A stretch of 64,000 nt of DNA from Sordariomycetes sp. S80-01Y (lineage: Eukaryota > Ascomycota > Sordariomycetes), in NCBI GenBank assembly GCA_037042185.1, contig JAXQJY010000033.1, positions 3,410,001 to 3,474,000 of the forward strand. The letters run 5' to 3'. Below, in pieces: positions 23,036 through 33,540 of the stretch (position 1 is the stretch's first letter; every line of letters starts with the position of its first letter). Made by a program: the position numbers and the translations under genes. Below the pieces are notes generated by a model. It had not been told where the DNA came from, did no database searches, and saw only the letters and a program-made list of their open reading frames with translations.

Positions 23036-24158
23036 TTATTTCGGTAGCTGCGTCTGCGTGTTCCCGTTCCCGGCGTCCAGCGGCAGACCAGCATTCTCGC
23101 CGCGATGAGTCGGATCGTCTCCTGCCAAAGAGCCACGATCCAGTCCGCCAGCCGTGCTCACCGCCGTGTCTCCCACCGTGGCGTACCGCGTATCGGCAAC
23201 GGTGGACTCCGTGGTCGGCGCCTCCGGCTGAGCAGCATTAACATTCCCGGCCGTATACCCCCGGCTCTGCGCAAACGTGCTGATCTCCATCTCGCTCTGC
23301 CTCAGCGCTGCCTTGCGTTTGTTGCGCCGGTGGATGGGCAGCCATATGCATCCTGCAATAAAAAGGGCGCAGACGAGAGTTGCCGCCAGTATGATGAATG
23401 TCATCTGCGACGAATTGATCCCGCTTCTTCCACTAGCCCAGCTGCGGTTGTCGTTGTCATCGTCGTTCTCGCCGGTGTCATTGCTCGCTACCACGCAGTC
23501 AGTATTTGATGCCTATGGCATTGAGGGGAGATGCGCTTACTGGGAGTAGGGCTGACGCGGTACACCGTGTCCATTGACCAGTCCGCATCTCGACAGGCAA
23601 TGTTGTATGCCGTCGGCCGTCCCTCGGGGTATGACATGTATATGGTCATTGTGTGACATACTCTGTCCTCGTAGCTGAAATCGTCTTCAGCGAACGCTCA
23701 TGTACCGCGGAAGAAACACTTACCACTCCTCGGAATAACCATTTGCAGACATCAATTCCACGACTGACCCGCTTGTGGTGCACGCCGTGGGCAGGTAGCA
23801 TGGAGCATCGTCGTCGGCGCATTCCCCTGCGTAGGTATCCGAGGTCACCCACGATGTCCACGCAGTATAGCGAACAGCTGCGACGAATTCAGCTCACGGG
23901 ATGCGTCGCGTGTGGGATTGGAGGCTTACTGTCATACGGCGTAGGAGTCCCCTCCTCGGACATGATCCAGTATCCAATGAAGTAAGGGTCGTCAGCGTCA
24001 CCGGTCCACGTCTCCAGCTCTGCAGTCGTGGTCGTTGATGTGTCGGTGAGAGTCTCCGTGACCGTCGCGGGCGAGATTTGGGCTGTCGTCGTCCAGGGGA
24101 GCAGCGCCATCACGGCGACGGCGCCACTGAAGCCCGTGATGCGCACCGATCGAGCCAT
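23036..24158 (-). CDS. Single-pass membrane glycoprotein, function unknown
   Basis: Four exons (23930-24158, 23724-23877, 23541-23674, 23036-23487) with introns of 52, 49 and 53 nt encode 322 residues. An N-terminal signal peptide ends near TTTAQ. A Thr-rich start is followed by a Cys-rich ectodomain (ECADDDAPCYLPTAC, EECYEDRVCHT, NIACRDADW). A short Asp/Asn/Ser stalk leads to one transmembrane segment (FIILAATLVCALFIAGCIWL) with a basic stop-transfer sequence (HRRNKRK) and a tail of about 100 residues. The layout is that of fungal wall-stress sensor-like or receptor-like type I proteins, but I recognise no named family. ATG 24158 is preferred; the frame extends five codons upstream only through a TTG. 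Confidence 0.75.
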
Positions 24159-25077
24159 GCTCGAGCGCAAACGGGTTGAATGAAGGTCAAAAGCAGCTCA
24201 TCGGAATATGTGGGGGTTCTCCAGCCTTAAGGGATGCAGAGGATTCCCCTAAGCGAGGCACCGGTGGAGGGGATGACTCCCAACAGGCCAATATTGGCCT
24301 GTTTTGGAAGTGGCCGGCCGGATGGATGCCTTGGTAGGTCTTGGCTGTGTGTTGGTCTTGGAGGTAAATGAACTCACAGCGACGGCTCAGACTCGAAAGA
24401 GCTACGAAATCAGTAACGGTATTGTGAGAATTTAGGATAAATATGATGGTTCGACTTGCATCATCTAGCTCCAGCTTTTGATACGCATATACTCAGTACA
24501 TACCTTATGGTTGATACAGACGAGTACCTTGGCGCCTCGCCTCGGCCCCTGTAACCAAGGCGGTTGGGCGGCCCTAAGGCTCCGTCCATGCTGATCAGTT
24601 GTTCCAATCCAAAGACGACCTCCAAGTTGCACATACTTATCATAGTTTGGGTGACATTGGCCCATGCCGAACCCCTTTTACCCCTTTTCTGATGGTCCCT
24701 GGAACAGCTAACACGCCCGGCGCCATCTGAGCCACTCCGGCCCCGAGGTGGGGCATTGCCGGTGCCTTTGTCGGGGGCAGCCCCGGTTGCTTCTCACACT
24801 GGTTGTGCTTGCGCAAAGCCATCGACGAACCGAGTCTGCAGCCTTTCCTTTTCATTCGGATCTTAGGGCATTTCTTTCTACGAAATCATCTCAAAAAATG
24901 CAGGTGTGCACAATGCTTCGTTGGATAAGGTACGTTTGAAACTCGGGCGCCCGGCAGGCGGTGGACCCTGATAGTCAGACAACACGTGATCTGCAAATCT
25001 CCAAATCCAACGCGCTCGCGAAGCTCTTCGCGATCTCATCCCCTTCCAAACACCGCAACCCCAACACACCCGTCAGC
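24159..25077. other. Divergent intergenic region
   Basis: Separates the membrane glycoprotein gene (minus) from GPI11 (plus), so both promoters should lie here. No supported coding sequence. Confidence 0.5.
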
Positions 25078-25875
25078 ATGTCCACGACCGTCGCAAAGGG
25101 CCAATCGGCCTCAAAGCCCTCCGCGCTGCAACCGGTCGCTCTCCTAGACACCCCCAAGGCAAAGGCCTACTCAATAGCCCGTCCGCTCCTGCTGCTCGGC
25201 GGTCTCGCCCTGCGTCTGCCTGCTCTGATCAGCGACCCCGTGTCTACGCTCAACAGCGCCTTGCCGTTCGTGGTGGTCATCCAGGTCACGTATGCGGTTA
25301 CCTGCTTGCCGGTTGCGGGGAGCCAAGGGGTGAAGGTGCAGAAGAAGCCAAGACCGGGGGAGAGGAAGAAGCAAGAGTCCAACGGGCCGAATTTGATCAA
25401 GGTATGCTTACCAGAGGCTGAGAAATGGTGATTCAAGCTGACAAAGATCGCTTAGCAAGCGATTCTGTCGCTGTTGCTTACCGCAATATCCTCCGTTGGA
25501 ATTCACATCCTGTTCATTCTCTTCGGCGCGCCGTTCCTCGACCACGTCGCCCACACGTCACTCACGGCGACGCACTTCACCGCCCTCGCCCTCTTCCCGA
25601 TCTTCTACACGCGCGGCGTCGAGGGGCAAGCGATGCTCTCCCTCGCTGGGGCGTATGCGCCGCTGGACGAGGTTTCGGGAGGATTGCTAGGCGCGGGGCT
25701 GGGAGCTTGGCTGGGAGCGGTGCCGATTCCGCTGGACTGGGACCGGGAGTGGCAGAAGTGGCCTGTCACGATAGTCGTGGGCATGTACCTGGGGTATGCG
25801 ATCGGTTCGAGAGTGCTGGGCAGCCTGTGCTTCGGGTGGCGACTGGGCGAAGGGGAACGGGAGAAGGAGGAGTGA
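25078..25875 (+). CDS. GPI11: GPI-anchor biosynthesis protein Gpi11 / PIG-F
   Basis: Two exons, 25078-25401 and 25456-25875 (54-nt intron), encode 247 residues, the usual size for fungal Gpi11. Hydrophobic helices are visible around ARPLLLLGGLALRLPAL, LPFVVVIQVTYAV, AISSVGIHILFILFG, LTATHFTALALFPIFY and in the last third. The stretches GAPFLDHVAHTSL and PIPLDWDREWQKWP are characteristic of PIG-F. In the ER membrane it partners Gpi13/Gpi7-type ethanolamine-phosphate transferases, adding phosphoethanolamine to the third or second mannose of the GPI precursor. Lys/Arg/Glu-rich linkers sit before the intron and at the C-terminus. The start is the first ATG; an upstream extension uses only a GTG. 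Confidence 0.9.
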
Positions 25876-27486
25876 GAGCCAGGCAAAAGAGGGCTGTACG
25901 GCTATGTGCACGAATATAACGAGGCTTGTATGGCATCATCGGGGCTGTTCAAACGGCAACCAGGCGCAAGTTGAGCTTCAAGGTGCATACAATCGTGAAG
26001 TCGATGGCCAAGCACCACTGCAAGAAGGTGCATGCGCCAGCCTCCGCAGTCCGCGTCGCCCCGACGGCGTCGTCCCTGAGTGGCCTGCGGTAAGACTGGA
26101 AAATTCTATTCCTAGATTCTATGCCGCAGTTTTGACTTCAGCGTGCTTGCTCGCATATGTCAAATTACCTAAATCCTCGGCACTGACCGACGCCAAGACT
26201 CGCGCAGTTACGCGGCCTCGACTCCCTGCCAACTTGGCTGCTTGGGCCAAGCTTCGGCGCAAGCGCCCAGCCGGTAGCTACTGGGGTGCTATTTGAAAGT
26301 TCCTTTCGCTGCCACGCAAGCACGCGGCTCAAAAGAGTGGATTCTGCGCCGGGTTTGCGCCTCAATTCGCAGACCTACCCTGGCTTGTGGGGGAAGAGCC
26401 GCTGACGAGGGTTCAGGGTTGGGCAGCAAGGGTTAGAGATGTGTTACTGGATCGGAAGTCGATGGACTGATTGAAATGTGCTTGAAAAGAGCCAGGTGGT
26501 GGAGCGTGACAGGAGTAGAGGTCCGAATATGGGCGAGCGAGAGGAGTTGCTGAGACAAGCTTGCAGAAGGAGGATGCTACCACATGAGATCTGTAAATCT
26601 GATTCCAGATCACCACATCCTATCGCGATTTCCTGTCTTGGCCTTGACTCGAACCCTACCAGTCTCGAGTCTCATGATTGTCGCTAGCCACAGCCCACGC
26701 CCATGTCACTGGAATGGCTCAGCCGAGTTCTAAGAAAAGAAACCTCTTCTCATGAGCCTCTCTCATTGTGGTCCGATCTCATCAGATCAGTCCGATACTC
26801 AAGCCCGAGGGTGGAGCCCCGGTGTGGCTGGTGCACACGGAGCTGCGCGATTCGTCCCGCGACAGTGGCTCAGCGATGCGCGATGATTGGCGATCTACAT
26901 GTGGCGCATGACCTCGCTGTGGCGTAACCGGGGCAGCCCTGTGCGGTGGGATGACGTAGCGTGGGCCAGTTTGACGAACCTTGGCCATGCGTCGAGCTAT
27001 CGACGCTGCAAACGTCACCGACCGAAACACAAAATGAGAGGAGACAGCCGCACCTGAGAGATCCTAAAACACCTACTGCTGGATTTAAATTAAGCTTGAA
27101 TTGAAGCTCGAAGCGAAAGGGCTGTAAAAGGAGAGGCTGGTGGGAAAGAAGAGAGCCATATCGATAATGGAAACACGCGTACAGGCCGTCAAAAGCGGCC
27201 TGCCAAGCCCCCGTGGAGTCGATGACGCCAGCCTACGCTCGCAAATGCCGAAGCTTGACTGGAGACTGGAGGCGACGGTGACGGTTTGGTTCGGTCAGCT
27301 CGCAGCCATGCAATTCTTTGCTGCAGGACGCTGGAAGTGACGGATGCATGACCTGCTCTTGGCAAGGACTAGCCCGCTGGAAGCACTGGCGCTGGCGCCG
27401 GCGCTGGCACTGACAGGCGTCGCGGCCCTCCCTTGCCCTGCCCTGCCCTGCCAACTTGGGGCGCCTCGTAACTTGGTCACCTCATG

Positions 27487-27498
27487 TACCTTAAGGTA
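27487..27498. promoter_or_regulatory. 12-bp palindrome in the PMP3 promoter
   Basis: TACCTTAAGGTA is a perfect palindrome about 200 bp before the PMP3 ATG and 32 bp before its TATA box. Related sequences recur in Sordariomycete promoters as I recall, but the binding factor is unknown to me. Confidence 0.4.
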
Positions 27499-27530
27499 GG
27501 TAAGAAACGGGCCACCTCGGGACTCAAACT

Positions 27531-27537
27531 TATATAA
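27531..27537 (+). promoter_or_regulatory. TATA box of PMP3
   Basis: TATATAA lies 163 bp upstream of the PMP3 start codon and is followed by a pyrimidine- and CA-rich leader, as expected for a highly expressed fungal gene. Confidence 0.55.
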
Positions 27538-27699
27538 TACCACACCACCTGCCCTCCTCTTCTTCTCCCCTCCATCTTCCACTCTCAACGTAACCCACAC
27601 CCGTTCACACTTTTCGTCGCCTTTCCACCTTTAGGAAAACCCCAAACCAGAATCAACCGTCATTCGCTCTCGCGAAACAAACCACACCAAACCGACACC

Positions 27700-28050
27700 A
27701 TGGCTTTCACCGCGTCGTAAGTGCCTTTCCCTCCTGCGATCCGACGCTTCCGCGCGCAGCCCCCAACCGCCCCTCGACGGCCCTGGCTACGCTACCATGC
27801 TGCTGGACGGTCCCAGGCGGGCTGCTAGGGGTTCGCGAGCTGCGAAGCTGTCGAAAGCTATGAGATGAAGGACAAGAGGCTGACCAGAACCAGCGACATC
27901 TGCAAGATTATCTTCGCCATCATCCTGCCCCCTCTGGGAGTCTTCCTCGAGCGTGGCTGCGGCGCCGACTTGCTCATCAACATTGCCCTGACCATCCTGG
28001 GTTTCATTCCCGGCATCATCCACGCCCTGTACATCATCCTCAAGTATTAA
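27700..28050 (+). CDS. PMP3: Plasma membrane proteolipid Pmp3
   Basis: Two exons, 27700-27716 and 27894-28050, separated by an unusually long intron of 177 nt (CTGAC branch 12 nt before the acceptor), encode 57 residues. The product has two hydrophobic helices around a conserved PPLGVFLERGCGADLLINI centre and ends IIHALYIILKY, as in all Pmp3/UPF0057 proteins. It sits in the plasma membrane, where it affects membrane potential and salt tolerance. The exon 1 codons (MAFTAS) join to DICKII across the splice site, matching the family start exactly. Confidence 0.95.
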
Positions 28051-28639
28051 GCGTGCCGGCTCGCCCCTCAACCTCCCCTGGAGGCACGTCCGATGTCCTC
28101 CACGACGGATGAGCCCTAGGGGGTCCTCGACGCGACGACGGCTGCTATAATACCCACTGTTTGATACCAAGCGCTTGTCCGCGCGGATGCGTTCTACCAC
28201 GGCCGGCCTGCTTTTCCCCATATACCAAGCTTGATACGGCCTTCAGTATCGGTTTCCCTTTGTGCACAGGCGGGTTGGGATTGACTGGATGGATATGGAG
28301 CGTGGGGATGTTCCGCGTAGTTACTATTAATTCGATACCCATTGACGATGATTTATGAACTCTCCGATACCTTGTGATTTTGGAATTGTTCCGGTACGAA
28401 ATTGTGCTCGAGATGACTAGCTGGAGATGTGTTGAGGCTGTAGCACGAGGAGGTTGGGGATTGTCGTGCGCGATACGAGGCGCAAGGCGCAGGCAGGCCA
28501 TCATGCACGAAAAAGAGCGTCTATTATTCGTTTCCCTAAGAACGTGCTATGAAACATCCGGACGCCAGGCCAAGCAATGTCCAACCCTGCTCCGAACACC
28601 TAAAACCAACCTTTCCGTTCGTAAATTCGACTGACCAGC
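28051..28639. other. Convergent intergenic region
   Basis: 3' flanks of PMP3 (plus) and ATG7 (minus). No coding signal seen. Confidence 0.5.
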
Positions 28640-30895
28640 TCACAGCAACTCGCCCTCGCCCTCCTCGGCCGCCAGGCCATCGTCCTCTTCATCCCAGTCC
28701 AGCTCATCCTGCAGCTTCTCGGCCTGCCGCTGCAGCTCTGCTAGACCGCTCAGTTCAGTGACGTACTCCTTCTCCAGCAACGCTCGCTTCACGAAACTCC
28801 ACTCGTCCTGCCTGTACGCATCCAGGATCTTGGGGCTGCATGCGCTGCAGCAGTCGTAGGCGTGGCCGCGGATCACCATGTTCTGGAAGGTGGAGACGTA
28901 GCCCCTGATTTGGTGCGGCACGAGACCGAGGGGATGCGATGGGGGGTCGCGCTCGGGGATGGAGCCTGCGGAGGCTTGAGGCGCCGGGGCGTGGTGGAGG
29001 AGGGGGTGTTGCAGTAGGGAGGTTAGGAGTTCAACGAGGAGGGCAGAGGCGATGGCTGCGACGCCGGGACGGGTGACAGTGCACTGTTGGTCCAAGGTTT
29101 GGTCGCGCATAGACTGATACGTTAGCTAGGTTGAGCACAAGGCTTTCGTGGAAACTCACGTCTGTTGGTGCGACAACGTCGTTGCAGAAGTAACATCCCA
29201 GCGCAGGTTTGTCCTTCTCAGCCTTGCCCTCGGCACCATGTCTCATGACGACGTACGAGTCGAAGCCCAAAGCGGCGTTCATGACAATCTTCCCTTCAGC
29301 CTTGCCCATAACCGTAGGCAGCCATCGTGACTCTCGTGTGTCCATCAACAGGAAGATGACGTCGTGCTCCTGAATCAGACCCTTCAGCTTGTCGTACTCA
29401 GCCTTCGTCTTGCCCTCGTCGGTGAATGGGTGCCCCAGCATAGGGACAGATAGCGAGTGTCCCTCGCTGTCCACGCCGGGGTATATTCTCTTCAACATCT
29501 GGGCCGCCTGCTGAGCCTTGGGCTTCCCACCGTCCGTGCAGTCGTCAAACTCGAAGAGCGGCTGTCTCACAGGGTTCGAGTACGACACGCGGCCGTAGTC
29601 CACGAATGTGATCTTCCTTACGCCCCAGCCTAACAGGTTTCTCGACACGTACCCTCCCAACGTGCCTGCCCCGAGAAGCAGACATTTCGTGTTCTTGATC
29701 TTCTCCAGGTCCAGGTCCGGCGCCAACCGCCACTTCATCAATTTGAGATTCAGATCGACAGACGAGTCTGCCAGCCTCGTTGGGTCCATGTACTCGCCGA
29801 GGTTCGCCTGCTGAGCCTGCAACTTGCCGTTGCGCGACCTCTCCCAGCCCGTAACTTTGGGCATCTCTGTGATTTCCATGTTCTCAACAGGATCCATCTC
29901 GATTGGCAGGATGACACTGCGCGCTTCGTGGCGGCGGGCCTGCATGTCGCGGTAGCAGAGGATTTTGATCTTGTTCAGACGGAAGCGTTGGCGGATGAGA
30001 ATGAGGAGGTTGCGAAGAGGCCAGCCGGGGCCTTCGGCGTAGGTCGACGGATCGGTAAAAGCGACGTAGCGGTCCTCTTCGGGTATGTCATTGAAGAAAC
30101 CCTCTTCAAATCGGCGAAGTGAGGCGACCTCCCATCTGAATGGGAGTTTTTGAGCGGCCTCGTTGTCCTCATCCTCACCCTCTTCTTCCTCCTCATTGTT
30201 CGTCTTCCCGCCTCTGACCTTCTTTACCAGGAAGAACCCGTGCTCGCGACCGTCGACGCCGTAGCGCCACGTGCCGACCTTGTCCACCAGCGCGGTGCTC
30301 TCGTCGGGCGACAGCTTCTCTGCAGGGCCGGAGCGCTTCCACACCGGGTCGGAGTGCAAGGTCGGGAAGGCGAACCAGTACGTGAACTTGTATTTCTTGA
30401 GATCGGCGTAGGAGAGAATGATGAAGGAGGAAAGCAGCGAGGGCACGGAGTAGATGCTGCCGTCGTTGATGGCGTCCCAGATCTGCAGCAATCAGCGCGA
30501 GTTTTGCGATCGGGGCCGAGGGGAAGTACCTGTCTACCAGCTGTTCTTATCATGGCTGACTTGTCTGTGTTCTTGAAAGCCTCGAGGGTGTTTGCATTCT
30601 TGATGATGCCCTCAGCACGCGCAGATCCCAGCGGGGCCCTGACAAGTTAGCATCCGACGCTCAAATATCCCAGAACGTGCATGGCATACTCCTGGCTCGT
30701 CAAGGCGTTGCCCAGTATCTGCATCTTTGTGCTCGCGTCCGGCTCCTCGAGCCGTGGCTCGTACAACCCCAGGACTCCACGGGCCGAGTCATCTAGCTTG
30801 TCGTAATCGAGTTTCGAGGCGAATAGTGCCGAATAGAAGGGGAGTTCGATCTCGGAGGTGAAGGTCGCGAACTGAAGAGGCGTCGTCGCAGTCAT
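28640..30895 (-). CDS. ATG7: Ubiquitin-like modifier-activating enzyme Atg7
   Basis: Four exons (30690-30895, 30530-30638, 29160-30482, 28640-29113), with introns of 51, 47 and 46 nt, encode 703 residues. The N-terminal Atg7 domain ([18 protein letters not shown]) is followed by the E1 adenylation fold: [12 protein letters not shown] near residue 375, [17 protein letters not shown], and [11 protein letters not shown]. The catalytic cysteine is C557 in [11 protein letters not shown], which lies in the last exon. The C-terminus has the [10 protein letters not shown]...LSGLAELQ segment that recruits Atg8. Atg7 activates Atg8 and Atg12 for conjugation in autophagy. Exon 1 uses GTATGC after the codon for Gln, giving SQEAPLG. 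Reading further into the intron would end at a stop. Confidence 0.95.
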
Positions 30896-33540
30896 GGTCG
30901 CGGTTGATGTGCGCTATCGAAGCGCGGGGAGAGGGGGCCCCAGGATGTTTCTAGATGGGCGCTCGAAGTTGTGCTTGAGCGGAGGGGGCGTCGCGAGGGT
31001 GAATGATGCTGCTGTCAAGGAAGAGTCGCGAGGTGAAAGCGGTATCGAGGAGAGGTCATGTGCGCGGACAAAGGTGAAAGCATGACGATGGTGATGCGCT
31101 CGTGATGGGGCGCGGCTACGGCGAGGTAGGGCTGGAGTTTAAGGGTAGCGGGCGGCGACTCGGAGCTGCCTGGAGCGTCGATGCCCCGCCGCGGGGTCTA
31201 TGCGTATTGGCGGCTCAATCATGGTCAGCGCAATTCAAGTAAGCCGACGCCTTCCATCGAGTTGGGCTTGACATCTCTGACAGGAACAGGAAACTGGAGG
31301 GTTTCCCACTCCTCAATTTATCGTTGCCTCTGATGCGACTTCGGATTTGTTTGGTCTGTCCCGTCAGCCGTGACTCTTACTGCTGAGGTACTCGGACGGC
31401 ACCTGGTGACCGTGAGTCACGTTCGGCCCACGTCACGACACGCTGGAACTAGTGACCAGTGCACACCAGGGACTGAAAGCGAGCTTCCAAAATATCTGAG
31501 ATTCAACATGCATTTACTTCTACTCGCTTGAGCAGCTTCAGCATGAGACTGGACTTCGAATTGGATTTATTGACCTCTCGCCGGAAATTGCACATATACC
31601 CCATTGCATCCAGCGTAGACAACGTGTGTTGGAACGACAGCACTCGCCTAGATGATAGTAAACGGAGAGAACCGCCCCCTTCCTCATTACTGGTGATCCA
31701 TCGCCGCATTTATGAGGCCCAGACGTCTTCAGTGCGCATTTGTACAGGCGGCCTTGAATGTGTGCACATTAGTTGCCAGGCTACTACTCCGGCAATCAAG
31801 TAGACGAAAGTGCAGATGGGAATACCCTTGGGGTAGTGTGGTATGCATCGATGTGGTCGATCTATGTAACGCACTCCGAACTTGCACAGTATCTGCTGGA
31901 AGAGCAGGGTCATCCAAATTAACTCGACCGGCATGATTGGTTTTGAGGGGATTGATCTTTGTTGCAAGTTTCTTGTGCCAGAAATTTTCTTTTAAGCAAG
32001 TTCCAACCATGCTTTGGCGTAAGTCAGAGTTGGTGCACCGCTCTTGTTGTCCTGTTCACCGTCCCGAGCTTTCGGGATCCAAGCGAGAGTGAGCAGCAGC
32101 GCAATGACATGTGCACCTCTTCGCTCCCTCCACAACCTCATCAGTAGTCTTCTATGACGGGTCAAAGCTCTTGAGTACTCACATATTGCGGATTTCGTCC
32201 CCATCTACCGAGCTTGGTGGGGTCGACTTCAGTAGAGAACGTTGTCTCGAACCACTCCTAGTCCAATGGCGACGGTGGTGGGACTTTGAGTGTGTTGTTG
32301 GGGCATGCTCCCTTATACGACAGCCTGTTGTTGTGAACAGGAAGGCTAGGGCCTCAGATACTAGCCACTACCCCTTACCCCACGTGGCCGCTCGCGTTAA
32401 TGCCAATTCACTCCCTATTTCCTTATGGAGGAAGAATGTATTAATATCCGTCTTGGGTTTTCCAGGTCACTTCTGTAAGACTTCAAGTTTGGGATGAAAG
32501 TGTATGCCGTCGGCCACGCTGTATTGGACTAGGGAAACGATGTCTCCTTCTTGCACTTAGACCTTTTTTTGGAGGCACCATGTAATAGATTCTATAAGCT
32601 TCGCACGTCAATGAAGGGAACTCAATAAAAATTAACTTGAAAGACTTTCAGGTCATTGAGTTCGTGCATATCTTGCCCTACTCCAGTGGCTATTCCCTCA
32701 TGATCTTTGATACCCGCAGCCACCTGATCTCAACAGCCCCCCGAAGCTTTTGCCGAAGCTCAATGCTGTTGTGAGGCCGGGTGCATCATTTTTAAATGTT
32801 CAAAAGACTCTTGAGTAGCTGGGCAGGCGTCCAGCCACACCTCGGAGAAGCAACTTCAACATAAGTCTCAAGACCTCAAGAAGAGACCCGAACGTCAGCC
32901 TGAAGGAGAACATTGTGGATCTAACCAGCCAGTTGCAATCTTTACTTCGAATTTGGCGTTCAGAGATGGCAAGAGAGACAAATACAGCCGCACTTGGCTG
33001 GTGGGCAATGGGTACGTCGGAAAAGGGGCCGAAAACCAACACACCCGACCTCTAGCGTTCGTTCGAGCACTTCAATGGGATCATTTTGCCAGTCCCCGTG
33101 CCTGAAGCCTCAGTCTGATTGGCGTCGGATATTGCAAGAGGCCCGCCACGTCTCGTGTTCAAGCCTGCACCGGCCTCATCCCAAGAACAACGTCCAAATT
33201 GCCTGTTGTTCCATGTTCCTTAATCGTAGATTTCCGGCTCTCTGGGTCTTCTAGGTCATTTTAACGCGTCGAGTCATCTCAAGTCACGTTGGACTAGCCA
33301 CATGAACCTTGTCTGAACACACCCAGGCGGGGACCCCGCGGCTGCTGGCGTAGCGGCCCAAGTCACTGCAGCTCCTTTCCCTCCCTTTCCCCCCTTTCTT
33401 GCCCGCTGACCCTCTTCATCTTCTTCATCTCCTTCATCTCCTTCATCATCCCTCCCCTCTGACATCCAGACCCAAAATTCCGACCAAACTCCCCTTGCCT
33501 ATTCTCCACGGCTCATACACATCTACCGACATAACGCAAC
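30896..33540. other. 2.6-kb interval without recognisable genes
   Basis: Contains the ATG7 promoter at the left and the F-box gene promoter at the right. Between about 31500 and 33050 several short frames exist on both strands without family resemblance. A coding-like stretch near 32840-32990 could be a gene scrap but cannot be supported. No repeat or transposon remnant was recognised. Confidence 0.45.
33413..33450 (+). repeat. CTTCATC-type pyrimidine microsatellite
   Basis: Imperfect repeats of CTTCATCT about 90 bp before the F-box gene ATG, inside a longer pyrimidine tract starting near 33371. Such tracts are common near fungal transcription starts. Confidence 0.6.

Larger units (their letters stand above)
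25876..27699. other. 1.8-kb interval, mainly PMP3 upstream region
   Basis: No gene can be supported. The right 350 bases contain a G/C-rich alternating patch (about 27376-27412), a short GCCCT repeat (27434-27452), a palindrome, a TATA box and a C/A-rich leader, all consistent with a strong PMP3 promoter. The left 1.4 kb holds nothing I can identify. Confidence 0.5.

Noticed and set aside
26640-26670. GGTTCGAGTC on the minus strand, another possible tRNA T arm
   Set aside because: No matching stems upstream or downstream.
32840-33056. Coding-like stretch (SLKENIVDLTSQLQSLLRIW) before the F-box gene
   Set aside because: No start, no splice partners and no family recognised; could be chance.
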